64,000 bases of DNA from Dehalococcoidia bacterium (GTDB lineage: Bacteria > Chloroflexota > Dehalococcoidia > UBA2979): the NCBI GenBank assembly GCA_028279505.1, contig JANQNP010000032.1, positions 1 to 64,000 of the forward strand, in the 5' to 3' direction. How positions within the stretch are numbered: position 1 is the stretch's first letter; every line of letters starts with the position of its first letter. A program made the position numbers and the translations under genes. Below, piece after piece: positions 50,418 to 59,227 of the stretch. The notes below the pieces were generated by a model, which saw only the letters and a list, made by a program, of their open reading frames with translations, searched no databases and was not told where the DNA came from.

Positions 50418-51571
50418 CCCCGCGGCAGCCCGAGCCCGCGCGTCGCGATGATGTTCCGCTGGATCTCCGAGGTCCCGGCGAGGATCGAGCGCGACGGCGC
50501 CCACAGGTAGACCTGGCAGAACACGCCGTCCTCGACGGCGTGAGGCGACCCCGGCCGCAACATCCCGCGCTGTCCGAGGATCCGCGACGCCCGCTGCGCG
50601 TCCCGCTGGATCATCTCCGAGCCGAACACCTTCGACATCGACGCCTCGTAGTTCGGCACCGCCCCGCTCGCCTGCATCCAGGTCACTCGGTAGCCGATCA
50701 GCCGCGCCACCTCGGCCTCGATCTCGATGTCCGCGATGTCACCACGGCCCGAAGCCGTCAGCTCGACCCCGCTCTCCGCGTCGTCGAGCACCCGTCGCAA
50801 CTGCGCGTACGGCCCGCGGAACGCCGCGACGCGGTCCACCCCGGACCGCTCGAAGTCGAGCGTCGTCGCGGCCACGTACCAGCCGCGGTTCTCCTCGCCG
50901 ATCATGTTCGCGGCCGGGACCCGCACGTCCTCGAAGAAGGTCTCCGCGAACTCGCTCGCGCCGGTGATCTGGCTGAGCGCACGGATCGTGATGCCCGGCG
51001 TGTCCGCCGGCATCATGAAGTAGCTGATTCCGCGATGCTTCGGCGCGGCCGGATCGGTGCGCGTCAGCACGTGCAGCCAGTCGGCGTGCATCGCGCCCGA
51101 GGTCCAGATCTTCTGCCCGTTGATCACGAACTCGTCGCCGTCGCGCACCGCGCGCGTCTGCAGCGACGCGAGGTCGGAGCCCGACCCCGGCTCGGAGTAC
51201 CCCTGCGCCCAGCGGATCTCGTTGCGCGCGATCTTCGGTAGGTGTTCGAGCTTCTGCTCCTCCGTCCCGAAGATCATCAGCGTCGGGCCAACCAACGAGG
51301 CGCCCTGTCCCCCACGAGGCGCCCCGGTCAGCACGCTCTCCTCGTTGAAGATCACCTGCTGGATGTAGGACGCGTCCTTGCCGCCGTACTCCTCGGGCCA
51401 CGCCATCGTCAGCCACCCGTGGTCGGACAGCGCCTGCTGGTACGTCGCGACCGCGTCGCTGTCCCGCTCCGGCTCCCAGTCGTGCCCCGTGCCCGTCGAC
51501 CAGTTGGCATCGATGAAGGCGCGTACCTCGGCGCGGAACCCTTGCTCCTCGTCGCTCCAGCCGAACTCCAT
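50414..51571 (-). CDS. Acyl-CoA dehydrogenase family protein
   Basis: The 385-residue protein has EFGWSDEEQGFRAEVRAFIDANW, the middle-domain signature RWAQGYSEPGSGSDLASLQTRA and the C-terminal ILAGTSEIQRNIIATRGLGLPRG. The C-terminal E-G-T glutamate is not present, but LDFERSG provides a glutamate at the isovaleryl-CoA-dehydrogenase-type site. This is typical of FadE-like members for branched or sterol-type acyl-CoAs. GAGGAGG precedes ATG 51571. It is convergent with fbpC and has no co-transcribed partner here. Confidence 0.9.
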   Translation of the reverse strand: MEFGWSDEEQGFRAEVRAFIDANWSTGTGHDWEPERDSDAVATYQQALSDHGWLTMAWPEEYGGKDASYIQQVIFNEESVLTGAPRGGQGASLVGPTLMIFGTEEQKLEHLPKIARNEIRWAQGYSEPGSGSDLASLQTRAVRDGDEFVINGQKIWTSGAMHADWLHVLTRTDPAAPKHRGISYFMMPADTPGITIRALSQITGASEFAETFFEDVRVPAANMIGEENRGWYVAATTLDFERSGVDRVAAFRGPYAQLRRVLDDAESGVELTASGRGDIADIEIEAEVARLIGYRVTWMQASGAVPNYEASMSKVFGSEMIQRDAQRASRILGQRGMLRPGSPHAVEDGVFCQVYLWAPSRSILAGTSEIQRNIIATRGLGLPRG

Positions 51572-52154
51572 GACAACCTCCTCGGGCGTGACGCCGCCGC
51601 CTCGGCTGGCGCCTGACGCCGCCATCCTACTCCCCGACCCCGTGCCCGGCGGCGCCTCCACGTGCGCGACGCCCGGCTCACGGATCGAGCCCCACCGAGC
51701 CGCGCTCCGCCGTCCGGCGGCGGGCACCGGCCCCGGGATCGAACCCGCCGAGGCACCCCTACGCACACCGCCCTTCGATTCCGATGATCAAAGACGCGCG
51801 CGAACGGCTCCCACCACACTTGCAGCCGAGCGAGCCGCGCTCTGAATGCTGACTTCCTAACAGTTGACGCACATCCATGCGCCGTGCACGCGCGCGAGTC
51901 AGTTCGCGCACCTCGAATTCCGACCCGCATGGACCGTGACTCGGGCCGATCCGGGCAATCCCGCATCGACGGGCCCAATCCCGCTCTCGATAGTGACGGC
52001 GGACCAGTAGCAAGCAGCGGTGAGGGTTCCGGCCGATCGTGCCGACACTTCGCCGTAGCCCCTCGCCCGGGCCGATGGCGGCTGGGCGCGGGCGCAGGCC
52101 AGCGCATGACTCGCGAAACGCCTGCTCGAAGCGGGTCGAACTGAAGGACCAATC
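51572..52154. other. Non-coding gap upstream of the Dpp-type importer
   Basis: This 583-base gap holds no convincing gene. A rightward frame at 51884-52144 has Arg/Gly/Ser-rich composition and no motif. A TTGACG at about 51863 could belong to a promoter. A GGGATCGAACCC string at 51735-51746 mimics a tRNA T-arm on the reverse strand but no tRNA cloverleaf surrounds it. Confidence 0.5.
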
Positions 52155-53918
52155 ATGACCACAGCGATCACCCACCGGCCGTGGCTGCTCCTCGCGCTCC
52201 TGATCTCCGCGGTGATGTTCGTCGCCGTCGGCTGCAGCGCGTCCGACGACCCCACCTCCACCCCGGGTCCGAACGGCGACGACCCGACGGCCAGCGCCAC
52301 CGGCACCGAGACGCCGGCGCCCGACCTCACCGAGGAGCAATCGCTCCGCGTCAGCCTGCCCGGCGAGCCCTCCTCGCTCGACCCGCAGCGCGCCGCGGAC
52401 GCTGACAGCATCGCCGTGGTCCGCCAGCTCTACGCCGGCCTGCTCCGCATCGACGAGAACCAGGTCATCCAGCCCGACCTCGCCGCCAGCATCCCCACCG
52501 TTGAGAACGGCGGCATCTCCGAGGACGGTCTCACCTACACCTTCACCCTGAAGGACGACCTCAAGTGGTCCGATGGCGAGCCGCTCGTCGCTCAGGCCTT
52601 CGTCGATGGCGTGAAGCGCCTCTTCGAGCCCGGCGCTGGCGCTCCCTACGCTGACTTCTACCGCGTGATCGCCGCCGGCGGCGCGCAGGACGCCTTCGCC
52701 CAGGCCGTCGCTGACGAGCTCGAGGGCGACGACCTCCGCCCGTTCGAGCAGGCGATCTTTGACGGCCTCGAGGTCACGGCCCCCGATGACCTGACGGTCG
52801 TCTACCAGCTCAACGCGCAGAGCCCGATCTTCACCACGCTCGCCACGCTGTGGCCGCTCTACCCCGTACGCCAGGACGTCATCGACGCCGCGGGCGACAC
52901 CTGGACCGAGCCCGCCACGCACGTCTCCAACGGTCCGTTCGCGCTGACCGACTGGAACCACGACGAGGACCTGACGCTCGGCAAGAACGAGTACTCGCAC
53001 CGCAACCCGATGCTGGACACGATCTCGATCGACATCATCCCAGACGCCGCGGTCGCCTTCCTCGCCTACCAGGAGGGTGAGCTCGACATCGCCCGGCTCG
53101 GGCCCGAGGAGCTGGTCCAGGTTCGCGGCACCGACCTCGTCGACCAGTTCGTGAGCTACGCGCAGCTCTCCACCAAGGGCCTCTACTTCAACCACGAGGA
53201 CCCGACGCTCGCCGATCTGAACGTGCGCCGCGCGCTCGCGGCCGCGGTCGACCGCGACGAGTACGCCGGCGTCGTGCGCGAAGGTGCGGTCCTCCCCGCC
53301 TACGCCTGGGTCCCGCCCGGAATGCCCGGCCACGACCCGACCGCTGGCACGCAGTACCAGCAGGACCTCGACCAGGCTCGCGCCTGGCTCGCCGACGCCG
53401 GATTCCCTGGCGGCGAGGGCCTCGAGATCGAGATCATGGGTCCGGATGACTCCGTCACCGCCCAGCGCAACGAGTGGCTCCAGCAGCAGTGGGAGACCAA
53501 CCTCGGGATCACGGTCACGATCCGCGCGCTCGAGCGTGGTGCCGCGTTCAGCGCCCTCTTCGGCGGCGAGTTCCAGGTCAGCAGCGCCGGCTGGTTCGGC
53601 GACTACCCGGACCCGGAGAACTGGCTGCCGATCTTCCAGACCGACCACGGTCTGAACCTCGGCAACTACGACAGCGAGGAGTTCAACTCACTCGTCGCCG
53701 CCGCCGAGACTGAGCTCGACCACGACACGCGCCTCGATCTGTACGTGCAGGCACAGCAGATCCTGATCGACGACCTGGCGGTCGCCCCGCTTTACTACGA
53801 GGCCCGCCAGGCGCTGATCCAGCCGTGGGTGCAGGGGCTCACCCCCAGCTCCATGGAGAGCAGCATCCCCGGCGACCTCTTCCTCGACCGCGTGTCGATC
53901 CAGGGTCGCAGCAGCTAA
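52155..53918 (+). CDS. Peptide/nickel-type ABC transporter substrate-binding lipoprotein (SBP family 5)
   Basis: The 587-residue precursor has a signal ending FVAVGCSAS (lipobox), then a Thr/Pro linker. The mature protein has the family 5 opening LRVSLPGEPSSLDPQRAADADS, then LTYTFTLKDDLKWSDGEPLVAQAFVDG, NVRRALAAAVDRDEYAG and a final LIQPWVQGLTPSSM. It would bind peptides or another bulky solute. It precedes a DppB/DppC permease pair; a stable 13-base-pair hairpin lies between the genes, presumably keeping binding-protein mRNA more abundant. Confidence 0.9.
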   Translation: MTTAITHRPWLLLALLISAVMFVAVGCSASDDPTSTPGPNGDDPTASATGTETPAPDLTEEQSLRVSLPGEPSSLDPQRAADADSIAVVRQLYAGLLRIDENQVIQPDLAASIPTVENGGISEDGLTYTFTLKDDLKWSDGEPLVAQAFVDGVKRLFEPGAGAPYADFYRVIAAGGAQDAFAQAVADELEGDDLRPFEQAIFDGLEVTAPDDLTVVYQLNAQSPIFTTLATLWPLYPVRQDVIDAAGDTWTEPATHVSNGPFALTDWNHDEDLTLGKNEYSHRNPMLDTISIDIIPDAAVAFLAYQEGELDIARLGPEELVQVRGTDLVDQFVSYAQLSTKGLYFNHEDPTLADLNVRRALAAAVDRDEYAGVVREGAVLPAYAWVPPGMPGHDPTAGTQYQQDLDQARAWLADAGFPGGEGLEIEIMGPDDSVTAQRNEWLQQQWETNLGITVTIRALERGAAFSALFGGEFQVSSAGWFGDYPDPENWLPIFQTDHGLNLGNYDSEEFNSLVAAAETELDHDTRLDLYVQAQQILIDDLAVAPLYYEARQALIQPWVQGLTPSSMESSIPGDLFLDRVSIQGRSS

Positions 53919-53925
53919 GCCGGAT

Positions 53926-53957
53926 CGAAGCGCGGGCGAAGATCCGCCCGCGCTTCG
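53926..53957 (+). terminator. Stable hairpin between binding-protein and permease genes
   Basis: GAAGCGCGGGCG (53927-53938) pairs perfectly with CGCCCGCGCTTC (53945-53956) around loop AAGATC, and one more C-G pair closes it. No U-tract follows, so it is more likely an mRNA-stabilising or attenuating hairpin than a full terminator. Confidence 0.6.
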
Positions 53958-53978
53958 GCCCCGGCCGCATCGGCCGCC

Positions 53979-54926
53979 ATGGCCCGCTACCTCATCTCCC
54001 GCGCCGCTGAGACGCTGCTCACACTCTTCCTCGTCGCGCTCGCGACATTCCTGCTCATGCACACCGTTCCAGGCGGACCGTTCGACCGCCTGGTCGTGGA
54101 GCAGGGCGTCTCCCCGGATTTCGTGCAGCGGCAAACGGCCTACTACGGGCTCGATGACCCACTCCCGATCCAATTCGCCCGCTACCTCGGCCACCTCGTC
54201 CAGGGCGACCTCGGCCTCTCCTTCCAGCGCCAGGGACTGAGCGTCACCGACCTCCTCGCCGATAAGTTCAAGCCGTCGCTGCTCCTCGGGACGATGTCGT
54301 TCGCGATCGTCTTCGCGATCGGCATCCCCGTCGGCGTCATCTCCGCCGTCCGCCGCAACACGGCGGTGGACTACGCCTCCCGAGGGCTCGGCACCACGCT
54401 CGCCGCCGTCCCGAGCTTCGTGCTCGCCTTCATCCTGCTGCTGGTGTTCGCCGTCTGGCTGGAGTGGTTCCCCGTCCGCATGGGCAAGGGCTTCGGCGAC
54501 AGCCTCGCCAGCCTCGGCAACGGCATCGTGCCGGCGCTGGCGCTCGGCGCGCCCGCCACGGCCCTGCTCTCCCGCCTCACGAGGAGCGCGATGCTCGAGG
54601 TCCTCGACCAGGACTACGTCCGCACCGCCCGCTCGAAGGGCCTCGGCACCGGCACGGTCTACCTCAGACACGCCCTCCGCAACGCGCTGATCCCGATCCT
54701 CACCCTGACCGGCCCGCTGTTCGCCGGCCTCGTCACCGGCTCGATCATTATCGAATCGATCTTCGGCCTGCCCGGGATCGGCGCCGCGTACATCTCGTCC
54801 GTGACCGCCCGTGACTACGGCATGATCATGGGCACGACGATGCTGTTCGCCACCGTCATCGTCGTCGCGAACTTCCTCGTCGACCTCGCCTACCCGCTCG
54901 TCGATCCACGCATCCGGATCAGCTGA
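53979..54926 (+). CDS. Dipeptide/oligopeptide ABC transporter permease (DppB type)
   Basis: The 315-residue protein has six membrane segments starting MARYLISRAAETLLTLFLVA, with FLLMHTVPGGPFDRL after the first. The EAA-type loop VLDQDYVRTARSKGLGTGTVYLRHALRNALIPIL is characteristic of DppB/OppB permeases. It pairs with the next gene, whose ATG overlaps its stop (TGATG). It transports the ligand bound by the preceding lipoprotein. No DppD/DppF ATPase gene follows. Confidence 0.93.
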   Translation: MARYLISRAAETLLTLFLVALATFLLMHTVPGGPFDRLVVEQGVSPDFVQRQTAYYGLDDPLPIQFARYLGHLVQGDLGLSFQRQGLSVTDLLADKFKPSLLLGTMSFAIVFAIGIPVGVISAVRRNTAVDYASRGLGTTLAAVPSFVLAFILLLVFAVWLEWFPVRMGKGFGDSLASLGNGIVPALALGAPATALLSRLTRSAMLEVLDQDYVRTARSKGLGTGTVYLRHALRNALIPILTLTGPLFAGLVTGSIIIESIFGLPGIGAAYISSVTARDYGMIMGTTMLFATVIVVANFLVDLAYPLVDPRIRIS

Positions 54927-55903
54927 TGGCGGTCGTCCTCCGAGGGCTCGGCACACGTCCTGAGCGCATCGAGTCGCGCGGCTACTACGCCGAGACGTGG
55001 CGCCGGCTGAGGGCGCAGCGTGTCGCCTACGCCTCGCTGCTCCTGATCGTCGCGCTGGCGCTCGTCGCGATCTTCGCCGACTGGATCATCCCCTACGACC
55101 CTGCCGAGAGCCGGTTCCCTGAGACGACCGCCGGCGCGACGATCGACCCGCTCGCCGAGCGAGACACCGGCAAGTACTCCCCACCCTCCCGCGAACACCT
55201 CTTCGGCACGGACCACCTCGCGAGGGACATCTTCAGCCGCACGGTGGTCGGGCTGCGCATCTCCCTCTCCGCCGCCCTGTTCGCCATCATCGTCGTCACG
55301 CTGATCGGCGTCGGCGTCGGCATGGCCGCCGCCGCGGGACCGAGGTTCCTCGACCGGCTGCTCATGCGCGCGACGGACGTCGCGTACGCGTTCCCCGACC
55401 TGCTGCTGATCATCCTGCTGCGCTCGGTCTTCGGCGACGAGATCTTCGGGCTCAACAGCCTCCTCGGCGTCGACGCGAACGTGCTGCTGCTCTTCCTCGC
55501 CATCGCCCTCACCGCCTGGCCGACGATGGCCCGCCTCGTACGCGGTCAGCTCCTCTCGATCCGCGAGACCGAGTACACCACCGCCGCCGTCGCGCTCGGA
55601 GCATCGAGGGCGCGCATTGCGCTGCGCCACTGGCTACCGAACACGACCGGCCCGGTGATCGTCGAGGCGACGTTCCTCGTGCCCCGCGCGATCTTCGCCG
55701 AGGCGGCGCTCTCCTTCATCGGCGTCGGCGTCACCCCGCCAACCCCAAGCCTCGGTCTGCTGATCAGCGAGCACTTCCGCTTCGTCGGCATCACCTGGAC
55801 CGGCCTGTTCTTCCCCACGGCCGTGCTCGCGGTGCTCTTCATGGCCTTCAGCTTCTTCGGCGACGGCCTCCGCGACGCGCTCGACCCGCGCACGAGGCAC
55901 TAG
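54926..55903 (+). CDS. Dipeptide/oligopeptide ABC transporter permease (DppC type)
   Basis: The 325-residue protein opens with a cytoplasmic stretch and a first membrane segment near ASLLLIVALALVAIFADWIIPYDP. The family signature LFGTDHLARDIFSRTVVGLRISLSAAL and the EAA-type loop IRETEYTTAAVALGASRARIALRHWLPNT are typical of DppC/OppC. It forms the channel with DppB. It is the last gene of the unit; the cytochrome oxidase cluster begins convergently 45 bases later, so ATPases must come from another locus. Confidence 0.93.
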   Translation: MAVVLRGLGTRPERIESRGYYAETWRRLRAQRVAYASLLLIVALALVAIFADWIIPYDPAESRFPETTAGATIDPLAERDTGKYSPPSREHLFGTDHLARDIFSRTVVGLRISLSAALFAIIVVTLIGVGVGMAAAAGPRFLDRLLMRATDVAYAFPDLLLIILLRSVFGDEIFGLNSLLGVDANVLLLFLAIALTAWPTMARLVRGQLLSIRETEYTTAAVALGASRARIALRHWLPNTTGPVIVEATFLVPRAIFAEAALSFIGVGVTPPTPSLGLLISEHFRFVGITWTGLFFPTAVLAVLFMAFSFFGDGLRDALDPRTRH

Positions 55904-55948
55904 CCGCCGAAGACGCTGCTCGGACTGACTTCGCTGTGTGAACGCGGC

Positions 55949-56500
55949 TCAGGCGTGCGACAGCCGCCGCGTGATCGAGAGCGTCAGCACCGTCGCGCCC
56001 GTCAGCGGGAAGAACAGCAGCGCCGTCGGGAACAGCGTCTGCTCGACCCCCGGCCGCGCCTGCGGCGACACGCCGATGCTGCCGCCCGGGTGGAAGCTGC
56101 ACGCCACCGCCCCCGCGTCCTGCAAGGACGCACCAACGATGGTCCGCGTCGCCCGCCCCGGCTCCGCCCACACCGCGCCGATGCGGTGCGGCTGGTCGTC
56201 CTGGTTCAGCAACACGAGCGTGTCACCTCGGCGGAGCAACAGCGTCCGAGGCAGCGCCTCCACCGACTCACCGCGAGCCACGAGGTCGGCGGTCCCCGGC
56301 GGGATCACCACCTCGACGGTGCGCGCCTGCGGCAGCAGCAGCCAGGCGACGAACACCATCCCCCAGCTGAACAGCAGCACTCCGCCGATGACCGGCAGGA
56401 ACGGCCGCCCGAAGCGGGCAACGGCGACCAGCCATCCGGGGGCCAGCGAACGGGTCGCGGGCCGGATGCCAGTTGCCGCGCTCGCGGGCGAGTCGGCCAC
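55949..56500 (-). CDS. Membrane-anchored cupredoxin-like protein of the oxidase operon
   Basis: The 183-residue protein has one membrane helix near residues 33-55 and another near the C-terminus (LFPTALLFFPLTGATVLTLS). The domain between them has a cupredoxin-like beta pattern (VVIPPGTADLVARGESV, LLLRRGDTLVLLNQDDQPHRIG, ACSFHPGGSIGVSP) with His, Cys and His at type-I-copper-like positions. It might bind copper for oxidase assembly or electron transfer, which is inference. It starts four bases after subunit III, as the last gene of the operon. No matching family name was recalled. Confidence 0.6.
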   Translation of the reverse strand: MADSPASAATGIRPATRSLAPGWLVAVARFGRPFLPVIGGVLLFSWGMVFVAWLLLPQARTVEVVIPPGTADLVARGESVEALPRTLLLRRGDTLVLLNQDDQPHRIGAVWAEPGRATRTIVGASLQDAGAVACSFHPGGSIGVSPQARPGVEQTLFPTALLFFPLTGATVLTLSITRRLSHA

Positions 56501-56503
56501 CGC

Positions 56504-57067
56504 CTAGCCGGTCAGGTAGAGCGCCGGGTAGAAGAACACCCAGACGACGTCCACGAAGTGCCAGTACATCACCACGCCGGTCATGCCCCAGTGGCTCGCC
56601 GGCGTGTACTTCCCGCGTGCAGCGAACATGTACGCGAGGCCCAGGAAGAGGATCCCCGTCGCCACGTGCGACGCGTGCAGCCCCGTCATCGAGAAGAACG
56701 AGGTGCCATAGCCCTCGGACGGCTCGAAGTGGGCGATCGACCACTCCGTGATCACCCCACCGAGGAAGATCAACCCCAGCAACATCGTCGCCAGGATCAT
56801 CAGCTTGCCGTGGGCCACGTTCCCGTGCGCGATCGCCGTCTCCGCCCGGTAGGCGGTGAGGCTGCTCACGAGGAGGATCGACGTCAGCACCAACCCGAGG
56901 ATCTGGTTCAGGTCGTCGGGAACGTACGTCCCGTTCATGTAGAAGCGCGCCGCGGCGAATGCGCCGAACAGGCACGACTCGGAGAGGAAGAACAGCCACA
57001 GCCCGAGCCGGGAGATGCGGAGGCGCTTCTCCGGCGAGTGGGCGACGGCGTGTGCGGCGGCGCTCAT
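56504..57067 (-). CDS. ctaE: Cytochrome c oxidase subunit III
   Basis: The 187-residue, five-helix protein has the short bacterial subunit III form: LGLWLFFLSESCLFGAFAAARF, then FFSMTGLHASHVATGILFLGLAYMF and VVMYWHFVDVVWVFFYPALYL, whose H-F-x-D-x-x-W is the family signature. It stabilises the catalytic subunit in the membrane. The ATG overlaps the subunit IV stop (ATGA). It belongs to the leftward cox operon II-I-IV-III-cupredoxin. Confidence 0.93.
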   Translation of the reverse strand: MSAAAHAVAHSPEKRLRISRLGLWLFFLSESCLFGAFAAARFYMNGTYVPDDLNQILGLVLTSILLVSSLTAYRAETAIAHGNVAHGKLMILATMLLGLIFLGGVITEWSIAHFEPSEGYGTSFFSMTGLHASHVATGILFLGLAYMFAARGKYTPASHWGMTGVVMYWHFVDVVWVFFYPALYLTG

Positions 57068-57276
57068 GCGTGCTCTCCTTCACCCCGCCACAGCTTCGAG
57101 ACGTGCATGAAGTACTCGAGGATGACGAGCGCCTTCACGAGGGCAACCACCGCCAGCAGCGTCACCACCACGGCGGTCGCGTCGATCCCCACCGCGATCA
57201 CGTACTCGATGGCCGTGAGCACCGCGAGCACGATGATCGCGACCAGCCCTCGGTTCTGTGCCTGTGCTTCGTTCAT
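57064..57276 (-). CDS. Cytochrome c oxidase subunit IV (prokaryotic, CtaF/COX4-like)
   Basis: The 70-residue protein contains two hydrophobic helices (GLVAIIVLAVLTAIEYVIAV and VVTLLAVVALVKALVILEYF) and ends with a short polar tail MHVSKLWRGEGEHA. The second helix ending with F-M-H-V is typical of prokaryotic COX4 proteins. Its role is to aid assembly or stability of subunits I and III. It lies 69 bases after subunit I and overlaps subunit III, all on the minus strand. Confidence 0.85.
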   Translation of the reverse strand: MNEAQAQNRGLVAIIVLAVLTAIEYVIAVGIDATAVVVTLLAVVALVKALVILEYFMHVSKLWRGEGEHA

Positions 57277-57345
57277 CGTTGCTCTTTCTGCTGCAACGGC
57301 CGCGGTTCCGTCGGCCCCGATTCGAGGTGCGAACGAGCGCGTGCG

Positions 57346-59223
57346 TTAGCCACCGCCGCCACCTCCACCGCCGGCCGGTGCACCCGCGGCGCCCGCTGGG
57401 CCCGGGACGTGACGCACGTCCGGCTGGCCGTACGGGTACGGAGGACCAACCACCTCGGGGATCTCCGGGAAGTTGTGCTCCGGTGGTGGCGAAGAGACCT
57501 GCCATTCGAGCGTGCTCGCCCGGTACGGGTTCGCCTCGGCCTTCGGCCCGCGAATCCACGAGACCACCAGGTTCCACGTGAACGGGATGAACGACGCGCC
57601 GAGGAAGAAGGCCGACAGCGTGATGAAGAGGTTGAAGTCGTCGTACGCGGACGGGAAGTCCGCGACGCGCCGGTTCATGCCCTTGATCCCGACGTCGAAC
57701 ATCGGCAGGAACACGAGCTGGAACCCGATGAACATCATCCAGAAGTGGAGCTGCCCGAGCCGCTCGCTGTACATCCGGCCGGTCATCTTCGGGAACCAGA
57801 AGTAGGTCGCCGCCATCAGGGCGAAGATCTCGCCGCCCATGATCGTGTAGTGGAAGTGCGCCACCACGAAGTAGGTGTCGTGGAGGAACAGGTCCGTCGG
57901 CACGTCGGCGAGGTAGATGCCGGTGATGCCGCCCATCAGGAAGTTGAACAGGAACCCGAGGGCGAACAGCATCGGCACGTTCACCCAGAGCCGCCCGGCC
58001 CAGATCGTCCCGATCGCCGCCAGGAAGATCAGGCCGGTCGGAATCGAGATCAGCTCCGTCAGCACAAGGAACGGCGCGTGCAGGTAGTCCTGCATGCCGC
58101 TCGTGAACATGTGGTGCGCCCACACGACGCCGGACAGCGCCACGATGCCGATCATGCCGCCCACCGCCCAGCGATAGGCGAACAGCGGCTTCCTCGATAG
58201 GTGCGACAGGATCTCGAGGATCAGCCCGAACGCCGGCAGCACCATCACGTACACGGCCGGGTGCGAGTAGAACCAGAACACGTGCTGGTAGAGGATCGCG
58301 CTCCCGCCGCCCGAGGCGTTGAAGAACGACGTCCCCAGCACCCGGTCGAACAGGATCATCGCCAGCCCGGCCGCGAACGCCTGCGTGAAGAAGAAGGCGA
58401 TCAACGAGGCCGCGAAGATCCCCCAGGTGAAGATCGGGAGCCGGCCCCAGGTCATCCCCGGCGCCCGCTCATAGATGACCGTCACGAGGAAGTTGATCGC
58501 TCCGAGGATCGACACCAGGCCGAACGTGATCACCGCGAGGTTGAACAGCACCTGTCCAGGCTTCGTCTGCAGGTTCGCCAGCGGCGGATACGCCGACCAG
58601 CCGGTCTCCCAGCCGCCCATCAGGACGGCCGTCACCAGCAGGATCGCCACCGGCGGCACGAGCCAGAACGTCAGCGCGTTCAGCCGCGGGAACGCCATGT
58701 CCTGCGCCCCGATTTGGAGCGGCAGCACGTAGTTCCCGAACCCACCCGCGAGGATGGCCACCGCGACCGCCACCATTGTGATGCCGTGGAAGCTCATCGC
58801 GGCGTTGTAGGTGTCGTTGTTGAAGAGCTGCAGCCCGCTCTGCGCCAGCTCGTAGCGCACGAGCATCACCGTGAGGCCGGAGAGGAGGAACAGCAGCGTG
58901 AAGGTGACGACGTACTGGATGCCGATCACCTTGTGGTCGGGCGAGAACCCGAAGTACCGCTGCCAGCCCTTCATCTCGTACTGGTCGACCTCGCCGCCGA
59001 ACCACTCGCGGCCCCAGTAGCGCCAGCCACCGACGCCGATCAGCCAACCCACGAGGGCGACCGGGTACCCGATCGTCCACGACAGGTCGGTCGACCACCA
59101 GTCGCCGCCGTCGCGGCCGAGGAACGCCACCCGCACCAGTCCGGTGCCGGCGATCCCGATCAGGAAGCCAACGATTCCAAAGATGAGCCCCTGAACGATC
59201 GGGGCGCGTGCGATTGCTGGCAT
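57346..59223 (-). CDS. ctaD: Cytochrome c oxidase subunit I (haem-copper, A2-like)
   Basis: The 625-residue protein carries the haem-copper ligands: a helix II His in AAMSFHGITMV, the CuB His and cross-linked Tyr in YSHPAVY, the H-H pair in VVWAHHMF and the two His in VVAHFHYTIMGG. The YSHPAVY wording (no Glu) is the A2-type proton-channel version, and the D-channel aspartate is probably present in NNDTYN. The usual K-channel lysine in P-T-G-x-K reads PTGLIF. Two extra helices precede the normal start and a Gly-rich tail follows. It reduces oxygen to water and pumps protons. Confidence 0.94.
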   Translation of the reverse strand: MPAIARAPIVQGLIFGIVGFLIGIAGTGLVRVAFLGRDGGDWWSTDLSWTIGYPVALVGWLIGVGGWRYWGREWFGGEVDQYEMKGWQRYFGFSPDHKVIGIQYVVTFTLLFLLSGLTVMLVRYELAQSGLQLFNNDTYNAAMSFHGITMVAVAVAILAGGFGNYVLPLQIGAQDMAFPRLNALTFWLVPPVAILLVTAVLMGGWETGWSAYPPLANLQTKPGQVLFNLAVITFGLVSILGAINFLVTVIYERAPGMTWGRLPIFTWGIFAASLIAFFFTQAFAAGLAMILFDRVLGTSFFNASGGGSAILYQHVFWFYSHPAVYVMVLPAFGLILEILSHLSRKPLFAYRWAVGGMIGIVALSGVVWAHHMFTSGMQDYLHAPFLVLTELISIPTGLIFLAAIGTIWAGRLWVNVPMLFALGFLFNFLMGGITGIYLADVPTDLFLHDTYFVVAHFHYTIMGGEIFALMAATYFWFPKMTGRMYSERLGQLHFWMMFIGFQLVFLPMFDVGIKGMNRRVADFPSAYDDFNLFITLSAFFLGASFIPFTWNLVVSWIRGPKAEANPYRASTLEWQVSSPPPEHNFPEIPEVVGPPYPYGQPDVRHVPGPAGAAGAPAGGGGGGGG

Positions 59224-59227
59224 CGGG

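Noticed and set aside
51735..51746. tRNA on the minus strand, suggested by GGGTTCGATCCC
   Set aside because: The flanking five-base T-stem does not pair and no D-arm, anticodon arm or acceptor stem fits.
51884..52144. Small rightward ORF in the gap before the Dpp-type importer
   Set aside because: Ser/Arg/Gly-rich composition, no ribosome site and no recognisable motif.
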